A DNA stretch of 6,680 nucleotides, from NCBI GenBank assembly GCA_937901435.1, contig CALGTJ010000663.1, forward strand, positions 1 through 6,680, read 5' to 3'. Positions 1 to 5,177 of this stretch are shown here, piece by piece. The notes under the pieces are model-generated. The model searched no databases. It worked only from the letters and a program-made list of their open reading frames with translations, and had not been told where the DNA came from. This DNA comes from an uncultured Rhodobacter sp. (lineage in GTDB: Bacteria; Pseudomonadota; Alphaproteobacteria; Rhodobacterales; Rhodobacteraceae). Position 1 is the stretch's first letter. The number at the start of each line of letters is the position of its first letter. The position numbers and the translations under genes were made by a program.

Positions 1-165
1 CTCATCATGCGATCCACCTTAACAACTGGTCCGAAATTCCGCGACCACCTCTCTTTGACCGGAAAAAATTAAAAAACAAGCCGCACCCCCCCGATATTTC
101 TTGCGATTGTGCCTCTGCCGACTCAGGTTTGGTTAAAATCAGGCTAAAGGCCGGGCAGTACAGGC
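1..165. other. Intergenic leader of the glycosyltransferase gene, with a possible divergent start at the left edge
   Basis: There is no complete gene here. The stretch around 61-80 is A-rich and could be part of a promoter, but I found no pair of -35 and -10 boxes at normal spacing for the gene starting at 166. On the minus strand two consecutive ATG codons lie at 8-6 and 5-3, preceded by an AAGGTGG sequence at ribosome-binding distance. A gene reading leftward out of the window could therefore begin here. Only two codons are inside the window, so this cannot be tested from the sequence given. Confidence 0.2.
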
Positions 166-1197
166 ATGACATACACACTTGTGGCGACCGTGAAGAACGA
201 GGCGCCGTTCCTGTTGGAATTGGTCGCGTATCACAAGATGATCGGGTTCGATAACATTCTGATCTATCAGAATGACTCTGACGATTATACGGATGAAACC
301 CTCAAGATCATGCGCGGTCTTGGGATTGTTAAGTATTTTTATAACCGTGCGGACGCGGGCAAACATCAGGTCCGCGCCTATAAACGTGCCTCACGCCAGC
401 CAGAATTTCGCGATGCGCGCTGGACGATGGCATTGGATCTGGATGAATTTCTATACATCAAAACCGGAAATGGCCGCCTGTCCGACTTGTTTCGCGCCCT
501 GCCCGACAGCGATGTGGCCCTGATCAACTGGCGACGGTTCGGCAACGACGGGCGTGTGAATATCGGCAAAAAGCTGGTGACAGAACAATTTCTGGCCGCC
601 GAACCAGAGGCCCGGATCGAGAGCTTTTTCACACCTTACAAGGCGATCTTTCGGCCCAATCTGTTCGCGCGGTGCGGCATCCATCAGCCCGCCGACGCCC
701 TTGTACCCGAAGAGCGGATCGTCACGGCCAACGGCTCTGGCCTGTTAGAGGGCGAATTCGAGCGTCAAAGGTTCCGCGCAAAAGATCCCGACCGGCGCGC
801 GCTGGCACAGGTGAACCATTATATCGTGCGCGATGCGGCCAGTTTCGTGCTGAAATCCCATCGTGGCAGTGCGCATCAGTCAAACCGCGAAATCAACCAA
901 AGCTATTGGGAAAAGCGCAACTTCAACGACGAAAAAGACAGCGGACTGTCCCGGCAATCCCCCGCCATCATGGCGGCGATGGCAAATTTGGATGCGATGT
1001 CGGGCGGGGCCTTGGGCGATTTGCGCCACAAGGCACTGCGCCTGCATCGTCAGCGGTTTCTCGACCTTATTAAAGAGCCTGATTACAAAGAGTTGTACGA
1101 ATATTGTCGCGCAGGTGAAGAGCCTGCCAAAACAGAAGCCGCAGAAAACGACACTGTGGACCAAGAGGTGGCGCAACAGCGCAGCAACGCCGCCTGA
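166..1197 (+). CDS. Glycosyltransferase family 2-like protein (PF13704 / GT92-like type)
   Basis: This is a 343-residue protein probably transferring a sugar to a cell-surface or secreted polysaccharide; donor and acceptor cannot be told. The N-terminus has the nucleotide-sugar-binding pattern of the family: VKNE at 9-12 followed by a 'YHKMIGFDNILIYQNDSDD' block (22-40). A DLDEF motif at 91-95 matches the metal-binding DxD position. NWRRFG (121-126) and an NHYIVRDAASFVLK stretch (217-230) match the conserved second half of the family. There is no signal peptide or membrane helix, so it should act in the cytoplasm. The last ~30 residues are charged, Ala/Glu-rich and probably disordered. The ATG at 166 is the first start in frame and the homology begins at once, but its ribosome binding site is weak. 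The gene runs convergently with ureG and has no evident urease link. Family assignment is confident; the exact role is not. Confidence 0.85.
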   Translation: MTYTLVATVKNEAPFLLELVAYHKMIGFDNILIYQNDSDDYTDETLKIMRGLGIVKYFYNRADAGKHQVRAYKRASRQPEFRDARWTMALDLDEFLYIKTGNGRLSDLFRALPDSDVALINWRRFGNDGRVNIGKKLVTEQFLAAEPEARIESFFTPYKAIFRPNLFARCGIHQPADALVPEERIVTANGSGLLEGEFERQRFRAKDPDRRALAQVNHYIVRDAASFVLKSHRGSAHQSNREINQSYWEKRNFNDEKDSGLSRQSPAIMAAMANLDAMSGGALGDLRHKALRLHRQRFLDLIKEPDYKELYEYCRAGEEPAKTEAAENDTVDQEVAQQRSNAA

Positions 1198-1209
1198 ACC
1201 CGTTTCAGA

Positions 1210-1226
1210 GCGGGGCTAAAGCCCGC
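1210..1226. terminator. Possible bidirectional stem-loop between convergent genes
   Basis: Between the stop of the glycosyltransferase gene and the stop of ureG lies GCG-GGGC, loop TAAA, GCCC-GC. It forms a six-pair GC-only stem with one bulged G at 1212, and it overlaps the ureG stop codon. Convergent genes often share such a hairpin. Neither side has a run of T, so a classical intrinsic terminator is not shown. Confidence 0.35.
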
Positions 1227-1827
1227 CCTCCTCGATCACAAACGCGACGATTTCGGGGATGCCTTTGCCCGATTTCAACGCCGCCATCACAAAGGGCAAA
1301 CTGCCCCGCGCCGTTGTCGCATCACTGTGCAACAGCCCCACATCGACCCCCACATAAGGGGCAAGGTCGGTCTTGTTGATGATCAACAAATCGCTGCGCG
1401 TCACCCCGGGCCCACGTTTGCGCGGGATGTCCTGCCCGGCGGCGGTGTCGATCACATATAGCGTCAGATCGGCCAGTTCAGGGCTAAAGGTGGCGGCCAG
1501 ATTGTCACCCCCGCTTTCGATGAAAATCACGTCCAGATCATCAAACTGCGCCCGCAGATCGGCCACAGCCGCAAGATTGATCGACGCATCCTCGCGGATC
1601 GCTGTATGAGGGCAGCCCCCGGTTTCGACGCCGCGAATACGCTCTGACGGCAGCACCTGCGCGCGCATCAGGTACTCGGCGTCCTCGCTGGTGTAGATGT
1701 CATTGGTGATCACCGCGACGGAATAGTCCTGCGCCATCGCACGGCACAGCTGTTCGGTCAGTGTCGTCTTGCCTGCACCAACCGGGCCACCGATGCCGAC
1801 ACGTAAAGGTCCGTTAGGATTTGCCAT
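1216..1827 (-). CDS. ureG: Urease accessory GTPase UreG
   Basis: UreG is the SIMIBI-class GTPase whose GTP hydrolysis drives nickel delivery into the urease active site, working in the cytoplasm with UreD, UreF and UreE. The 203-residue protein has all family hallmarks: P-loop GPVGAGKT at 14-21, the invariant nickel-binding CPH at 72-74 within [20 protein letters not shown] at 104-109, and the guanine-specificity NKTD at 151-154. Length is normal. I chose the ATG at 1827 because the conserved N-terminus starts there. An in-frame start seven codons upstream (1848) would add a basic stretch lying inside the preceding gene. The start overlaps the end of the CMD-family gene by 14 bp, which suggests translational coupling, and the ribosome binding site is a weak GGAAAAG. 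It is the last gene of the operon in this window and converges on the glycosyltransferase gene. Confidence 0.97.
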   Translation of the reverse strand: MANPNGPLRVGIGGPVGAGKTTLTEQLCRAMAQDYSVAVITNDIYTSEDAEYLMRAQVLPSERIRGVETGGCPHTAIREDASINLAAVADLRAQFDDLDVIFIESGGDNLAATFSPELADLTLYVIDTAAGQDIPRKRGPGVTRSDLLIINKTDLAPYVGVDVGLLHSDATTARGSLPFVMAALKSGKGIPEIVAFVIEEGGL

Positions 1828-2236
1828 CAGTCTTTTCCGCTTGTGCAAAGACCTCTAGCGCCGCGTTCAGGGCGTTAAATGCCGCCGGAAACCCGCCGTA
1901 TAGCGCCATTTGCCAGATCACCTCGCCAATTTCCTGCTGGCTCAGCCCAGCCTTGCGCCCGCCTGCGATATTCACCTTAAGCTGCGGAGCGGTCTGCCCG
2001 CCCAGCGCCGTCAGCGCGGCGATTGTCGCGATGTAGCGCTCGCGCAGGGGCAAACCGGGGCGCGCATATTGCCGCCCATAAGCGAAATCGACGACCCCCT
2101 CGGCCATGCCCGGCACCAAGGCACCATAGCGCGCCTCTAACGCCGCCTCCATGCCGGGGTTCAAATGCTCGGACAGGGCACGGCCTGTGTCAGTGGTTGT
2201 GTCGGTGGTTGTGTCGGTGGTTGTGTCAGGCATCAT
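1814..2236 (-). CDS. Carboxymuconolactone decarboxylase (CMD) family protein within the urease operon
   Basis: This 140-residue protein has the CMD-family alpha-helical core. An [16 protein letters not shown] stretch leads into a [18 protein letters not shown] helix and the [13 protein letters not shown] signature near the C-terminus. The family includes true 4-carboxymuconolactone decarboxylases and AhpD-type peroxidase partners. This protein has no cysteine at all, so it cannot be AhpD-like. It also has Asn where protocatechuate-pathway decarboxylases usually have His in the 'L-x-V-H' stretch. Its substrate is unknown. Residues 4-15 are three TTTD repeats, a low-complexity tail ahead of the fold. 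Two adjacent ATG codons (2236 and 2233) are possible starts; an AGGG lies 4 nt from the first and 7 nt from the second. It sits 18 bp after ureF and overlaps ureG by 14 bp, so it is co-transcribed with urease maturation genes. Confidence 0.85.
   Translation of the reverse strand: MMPDTTTDTTTDTTTDTGRALSEHLNPGMEAALEARYGALVPGMAEGVVDFAYGRQYARPGLPLRERYIATIAALTALGGQTAPQLKVNIAGGRKAGLSQQEIGEVIWQMALYGGFPAAFNALNAALEVFAQAEKTDGKS
2187..2230 (-). repeat. In-frame 12-bp tandem repeat coding for TTTD units
   Basis: On the plus strand the unit GTGTCGGTGGTT appears three times in a row (2187-2198, 2199-2210, 2211-2222), followed by a partial fourth (2223-2230). The first copy differs by one base. On the coding strand each unit gives Thr-Thr-Thr-Asp near the N-terminus of the CMD-family protein. 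Because the unit is 12 bp, gain or loss of copies by slippage would keep the reading frame. Confidence 0.9.
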
Positions 2237-2254
2237 GTATCCCTATGAAATTAT

Positions 2255-2884
2255 TCAGGTCTTGAACAGGCGAACGTCCTGATGTTCATGCCGCATCGAC
2301 GCCATATCCCCGCGCAGCGCGCTGTTGGCAATCTCGCTGACCTTGGCCGTGGCGCTCTCTTGCGCGATCCGGATGGTCAAGGGATGCAGCCCGCCCAGCA
2401 CCCTCTGCCCCGCGTTCTGCCCCAAAGGGACAAAGCGGACAGCGGTACTGACCAGATTGCTGGTAAAACTATGCAGGTATAAAGCCGTGACATCGCTGGT
2501 CGACAGGGTCAGGTCGCGCGCGGCGCGGCCGACAGCGATCGGAAACGGATAGGCAGGGACAGGTGCGCCCGTCAGACTGCCCAGCGCAAGGGAAAAAGCG
2601 GTGCCTTGGGCCAATGTCTCGTGCCAGCGTTCTTTGGACGGGGCAAGCGCGGCGGCGATATCGGCCAACGTCTGCGCATCTTCCCCACGATGCGCAGCGG
2701 CCAACAGGGTGGCATCCGCGCGGCCAGAGCCAAGATCCAGAATATCCGCCAGCCACAGGCCCAGACTATCGGCGTCGTGAACATTCCCGGCGGAAATAAC
2801 CCACTCCAGCCCGTGCGAATAGGCGTAACTGCCCAAGGGAAAGGCGGGCGACAGCCATTGTGTCAGTGTCAGCAGATCACGCAC
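2255..2884 (-). CDS. ureF: Urease accessory protein UreF
   Basis: UreF joins UreD on the urease apoprotein and recruits the UreG dimer, gating nickel and carbon dioxide entry to the active site. The 209-residue all-helical protein shows the family N-terminus, with FPLGSYAYSHGLE at 15-27, and the conserved PLGQNAGQ at 153-160, then a C-terminal tail ending in RLFKT. Length is normal for UreF. The start is GTG at 2884; no ATG gives a better N-terminus, because the conserved MRDLLTLTQWLSPAFP stretch begins at this codon. The ribosome binding site is weak, and ureE ends 26 bp upstream, so its translation may depend on upstream ribosomes. UreD is not in the window and is expected upstream of ureC. 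Confidence 0.96.
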   Translation of the reverse strand: MRDLLTLTQWLSPAFPLGSYAYSHGLEWVISAGNVHDADSLGLWLADILDLGSGRADATLLAAAHRGEDAQTLADIAAALAPSKERWHETLAQGTAFSLALGSLTGAPVPAYPFPIAVGRAARDLTLSTSDVTALYLHSFTSNLVSTAVRFVPLGQNAGQRVLGGLHPLTIRIAQESATAKVSEIANSALRGDMASMRHEHQDVRLFKT

Positions 2885-2910
2885 CGGGCTAGCAGACCCT
2901 GATTATGGGC

Positions 2911-3363
2911 CTAATCATGCGAATGACCCATCGTGCGGCCATGCCCGTAGGCGCCGCCTTCGGGTGTGAATGCCCCGGTGATTTCGTCAAGCTGCGCGCC
3001 CAGATGCTCTAGCATCGCGCTTAGGACATGGTCACGCCTGATCAGCAAGTGGTCCGTTTCGATTTGGCAAGGGGTATGGCGATTGCCAATGTGCCACGCC
3101 AGACGCGGCAGATCGCCGGTGACGCGCAGCAGCGGCTCTGGCGCGGCGGTGACCATGATCAGGCGACCGTCCTCAAGCACGAAAACATCGCCTTCGACGA
3201 CATTCACAGTCTCGGGCAGATCCACCATAAAGGACATACCGCCCAAAGTATCCAATCGTTTGCGGCGCAACAGGCGGGCGTCGTAGGTCAGCACCACCTC
3301 ATCGGCGGGCACCGCGTCCACAGGCGGTTTGCGCACCGCTCCGGCGACAGGCAGGGCGGTCAT
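2911..3363 (-). CDS. ureE: Urease nickel metallochaperone UreE
   Basis: UreE is a cytoplasmic dimeric metallochaperone that passes nickel to UreG for insertion into urease. The 150-residue protein has the N-terminal beta domain (about 20-85), then the metal-binding domain with HIGNRH at 91-96 and DHVLSAMLEHLGA at 111-123. By family pattern His112 is the conserved interface nickel ligand (His96 in Klebsiella UreE). The C-terminal tail carries only three histidines (141, 147, 149), so it is a short-tail form and not the His-rich storage type of Klebsiella. The start ATG at 3363 has no strong ribosome binding site. The DUF1127 gene ends 28 bp upstream and ureF begins 26 bp downstream, consistent with one transcript. 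Confidence 0.95.
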   Translation of the reverse strand: MTALPVAGAVRKPPVDAVPADEVVLTYDARLLRRKRLDTLGGMSFMVDLPETVNVVEGDVFVLEDGRLIMVTAAPEPLLRVTGDLPRLAWHIGNRHTPCQIETDHLLIRRDHVLSAMLEHLGAQLDEITGAFTPEGGAYGHGRTMGHSHD

Positions 3364-3391
3364 ACCGCCACCGCCTGCATCGGATCACAGA

Positions 3392-3589
3392 TCAGTTGTG
3401 GCCCAGACCAGAGATGTAGCTGCGCACCAGACCGTCGCGGGTCAGGCCACGCGCTGCAAGCTGACGGTCGGACATGTCGAACAGTTGCTCGAACCGACGC
3501 GCGCCACGAAACAGGTTGGCGATGGTCGACAGCAGGGACACAGGGGCAGTGATACGGGCAGTTGTCAGGGACATGATAGCAGTGGTCAT
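3392..3589 (-). CDS. Small DUF1127 (YjiS-like) protein in the urease operon
   Basis: This 65-residue protein has an N-terminal hydrophobic, Ser/Thr-rich stretch (1-26) followed by a DUF1127 domain (about 27-62). The domain is recognised by the pattern FRGARRFEQLFDMSDRQLAARGLTRD, whose LSDRQLADIGLTR-like core is typical of the family. DUF1127 proteins are small, basic and abundant in Alphaproteobacteria. One from Rhodobacter sphaeroides, CcaF1, is reported to bind RNA and affect sRNA maturation, but the role of this one is unknown. It has the best ribosome binding site in the window, GGAGG six bases before its ATG, and a 158-bp gap upstream. It may therefore be expressed separately or more strongly than its neighbours. 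It is 28 bp upstream of ureE. It could be a chance insertion into the operon or a regulator of it; the sequence does not decide. Confidence 0.85.
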   Translation of the reverse strand: MTTAIMSLTTARITAPVSLLSTIANLFRGARRFEQLFDMSDRQLAARGLTRDGLVRSYISGLGHN

Positions 3590-3595
3590 TGGGGG

Positions 3596-3600
3596 CCTCC
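3596..3600 (-). promoter_or_regulatory. Strong ribosome binding site of the DUF1127 gene
   Basis: The coding strand reads GGAGG, six bases, ATG (3589). This is a near-ideal Shine-Dalgarno sequence. It stands out because ureE, ureF and ureG all have weak sites. Confidence 0.8.
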
Positions 3601-3613
3601 GGGGGCGCGTTAG

Positions 3614-3635
3614 AGCGGTTTATCTGTTGACCGCT
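3614..3635. repeat. Dyad AGCGGT-N10-ACCGCT upstream of the DUF1127 gene
   Basis: AGCGGT (3614-3619) and ACCGCT (3630-3635) form a perfect 6-bp inverted repeat with a 10-bp centre, 25 bp before the DUF1127 start. Two more ACCGC copies lie at 3663-3667 and 3672-3676, in the same orientation as the 3630 arm. It could be a regulator binding site or an mRNA hairpin in the leader. It has no following T-run, so it does not look like a terminator. No promoter with normal spacing was found in 3590-3747. Confidence 0.4.
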
Positions 3636-3747
3636 ATCTGTGCCCTCTGGCCCCAAATGAGAACCGCCAATACCGCATGCCCGCGATGCTGCATGTGCAT
3701 AGCTGGCCCATTCCTTGTTCAGATGCCGCTTTGAGCCACGTCCCATC

Positions 3748-4368
3748 CTAATTTTCATTCGCCGCCTGAATCGATACAAAAGTCGTCAAAATCATCTCTT
3801 CGCCATCGTTTGCCGTACCCGCCAACAGGCCGATGCCCAAGTCTGGAAAGTAGTGCACCATTTCCTGATAGCCATCGTGCAGATACTCAATGGTCACCAG
3901 GATCATGTCATAACCACACGCACCGATTGTCAGTCGGGTCATCGTCCCGAATTGCGTGGATTGGGCGCCCTTCCGGATATAGCCGGTCTCTTCGAGGGTG
4001 GCAGATTGCGTGTTCCAGGCCCCACCGGGTTTGGGCAGAGGCATATCGACGGGCTTCATCGGATAGGCGTTGGTCAGCCGCGTATCATAAATCAACTCGT
4101 CGTTTTCAACAGCGATGTATTGCAACCAATATACACCCTGCCCCAAAAAGCTCTGAGACCCCTCACCCTCGGCTCCGCGATATTCAGAGCGGATCACGCC
4201 GGGGGTCAGCGGATAGAAGGTCTCTGTGGCCGCGTCGATGTCAGTCACCACGATCCCGCCGGGCAGATCCGCCGCGGTCGGGCAGTCGGCCAAGACCGCA
4301 GCGGGCAGAGAAACCGCAGAAAACGAAAGCGCAGGAAGCAGGGTTGCGAAAAGAATAGAGCGTGTCAA
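3748..4368 (-). CDS. Exported protein of unknown function, second tandem paralog (copy B)
   Basis: I do not recognise this 206-residue protein. It begins with a signal peptide (residues 1-27: basic start, long hydrophobic core, likely cut after AVLA). The mature part starts with [14 protein letters not shown], then [31 protein letters not shown], a second cysteine in IGACGYDMI, and DGYQE near the end. Cys29 and Cys151 are both kept in copy A, suggesting a disulfide in the periplasm; no lipobox is present. Identity to copy A is about 106 of 178 mature positions, ungapped, by hand count. I chose the TTG at 4368: it matches copy A's start, is preceded by AGAGG, and overlaps the TGA of the ureC remnant as TTGA. 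The frame stays open upstream to an ATG at 4551, but those codons are the ureC remnant read out of frame and would bury the signal peptide. Confidence 0.85.
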   Translation of the reverse strand: MTRSILFATLLPALSFSAVSLPAAVLADCPTAADLPGGIVVTDIDAATETFYPLTPGVIRSEYRGAEGEGSQSFLGQGVYWLQYIAVENDELIYDTRLTNAYPMKPVDMPLPKPGGAWNTQSATLEETGYIRKGAQSTQFGTMTRLTIGACGYDMILVTIEYLHDGYQEMVHYFPDLGIGLLAGTANDGEEMILTTFVSIQAANEN

Positions 4369-4494
4369 AACAGGAAATACCTCTGTGTCATGGAAAGAAT
4401 TTTTGCAGGATCGCAGGTTTCGGGGCTCACCCCTGTCGCAAGGGTGGCGCTGTTGTGGATCATATCGGATTTGCCAATCATGCGCGTGGCTTGC
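4365..4494 (-). pseudogene. Degenerate duplicate of the ureC 3' end
   Basis: This stretch aligns with the real ureC tail at 5174-5336. By hand count 112 of 130 aligned bases are identical, with one 33-base gap that removes the codons around [10 protein letters not shown]. In the ureC frame it still reads [11 protein letters not shown], then PETC-DPAK, and ends QRYFLF followed by TGA, with no frameshift or internal stop. Most codon differences change the amino acid (about 11 replacements against two silent changes), as expected for DNA no longer selected as urease. An ATG at 4481 would open a 38-codon reading frame ending in this TGA. The last bases now act as the ribosome-binding region and TTGA start junction of copy B. 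Nothing upstream of 4494 aligns with ureC. Confidence 0.9.
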
Positions 4495-4515
4495 GCTGCA
4501 ATATGACATTGCAGC
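4495..4515. repeat. Perfect inverted repeat at the duplication breakpoint
   Basis: GCTGCAA (4495-4501) and TTGCAGC (4509-4515) are exact inverted copies separated by seven bases. The repeat begins exactly where similarity of the remnant to ureC stops. In the minus-strand transcript it would form a hairpin between copy A and copy B. The remaining bases up to the stop of copy A (4516-4571) hold a 10-bp palindrome TGCCATGGCA at 4541-4550 and a weaker GCACG/CGTGC pair at 4520-4543, but no gene. Confidence 0.6.
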
Positions 4516-4571
4516 AGACGCACGGCAGGCTGATGTATCGTGCCATGGCATTGTGGGACATCATTTCAATC

Positions 4572-5177
4572 CTATTCCTCATTCGCAGCCTTTATAGACA
4601 AAAATGTTGTTAAATCAAAATCTTCTCCAACATTTCTTGTCCCCACGAACAAACCGAAACCCAATTGCGGAAGAAAATAGATCAACTCCTGATAGCCATC
4701 GCTCTGATAATCGATCGTGACCGGGATCATATCATAGGAACATGCGCCAATGGTAAGCTCGCTCAAATCCCCAAAGACCGCCGCGAGAACCTCGCCAGAG
4801 ACACGCCCCGTCTCGCTTACAGAGGCAAAAGCTGTGTTCCATGCTCCCCCCGGCGTGGGGACGGGCATGTCAACAGGCGTCATCGGATAGGACGTGGTCG
4901 CCCGCGTGTTCACCTGCGGCGCACCCCCCTCAAGGTAAAGATATTGCAGCAGGTACACGCCCTGACCCAAGAGGGTTCGAGATCCTGTGCCGTCCGTGTC
5001 AAGGTAGTCTGACCGGATCACACCGGGCGTCAGCGGATAAAACGTCTCTGTCGCATCTTGATCGTCCACAACCACGATCCCGCCCGGCAGATCCGCCACG
5101 GTTGGGCAGGCCGACTGCGCATAGGCTGCGCCAGAACACAGAGGCAGAAGGCACGCAAAGAAAAGAAGATGTCTCAA
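4572..5177 (-). CDS. Exported protein of unknown function, first tandem paralog (copy A)
   Basis: This 201-residue protein is not one I recognise. Residues 1-20 are a signal peptide with likely cleavage after AYA. The mature protein begins [16 protein letters not shown] and shares with copy B the blocks [37 protein letters not shown] and DGYQEL. Cys24 and Cys146 are the only cysteines of the mature chain and are conserved in both copies, so a disulfide-linked periplasmic or secreted protein is likely. The start is TTG at 5177, overlapping the ureC stop as TTGA, with AGAGG 11 bases upstream inside the ureC coding sequence. No ATG or GTG start lies close enough to keep the signal peptide. The overlap indicates coupling to ureC translation. 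The 3' end is clearly richer in A and T than the flanking ure genes. Confidence 0.85.
   Translation of the reverse strand: MRHLLFFACLLPLCSGAAYAQSACPTVADLPGGIVVVDDQDATETFYPLTPGVIRSDYLDTDGTGSRTLLGQGVYLLQYLYLEGGAPQVNTRATTSYPMTPVDMPVPTPGGAWNTAFASVSETGRVSGEVLAAVFGDLSELTIGACSYDMIPVTIDYQSDGYQELIYFLPQLGFGLFVGTRNVGEDFDLTTFLSIKAANEE

Noticed and set aside
55..139. Promoter for the glycosyltransferase gene using TTGACC (55-60), TTGCGA (101-106) or TAAAAT (134-139)
   Set aside because: No pair of these boxes has a spacing near 17 bases, so no promoter is called.
1828..1848. Upstream in-frame start for UreG adding seven residues
   Set aside because: The extra residues are basic and not part of the family N-terminus, and the ATG at 1827 begins right at the conserved region.
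3028..3552. Plus-strand open frame of 174 codons opposite ureE
   Set aside because: It is a shadow of ureE and the DUF1127 gene, which are firmly identified on the other strand.
3360..3779. Minus-strand open frame of 139 codons spanning the DUF1127 gene and its leader
   Set aside because: It overlaps the recognisable DUF1127 protein in another frame, lacks any familiar motif, and its start lies inside copy B.
4365..4494. Remnant as a leftover of a horizontally acquired functional ureC
   Set aside because: Differences from ureC are mostly amino-acid-changing and include a deletion, which fits local decay better than divergence of a working gene, where silent changes would dominate.
3715..4506. 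Long plus-strand open frame of 263 codons across the copy B region
   Set aside because: It is antisense to copy B, which has a signal peptide, a paralog next door and a matched start. The plus-strand translation is basic and low in order, and the matching region opposite copy A has no equivalent long frame.
3748..5177. Copies A and B as lipoproteins
   Set aside because: The cysteine near each cleavage site is preceded by Asp in copy B and by Gln-Ser-Ala in copy A; neither matches a lipobox.
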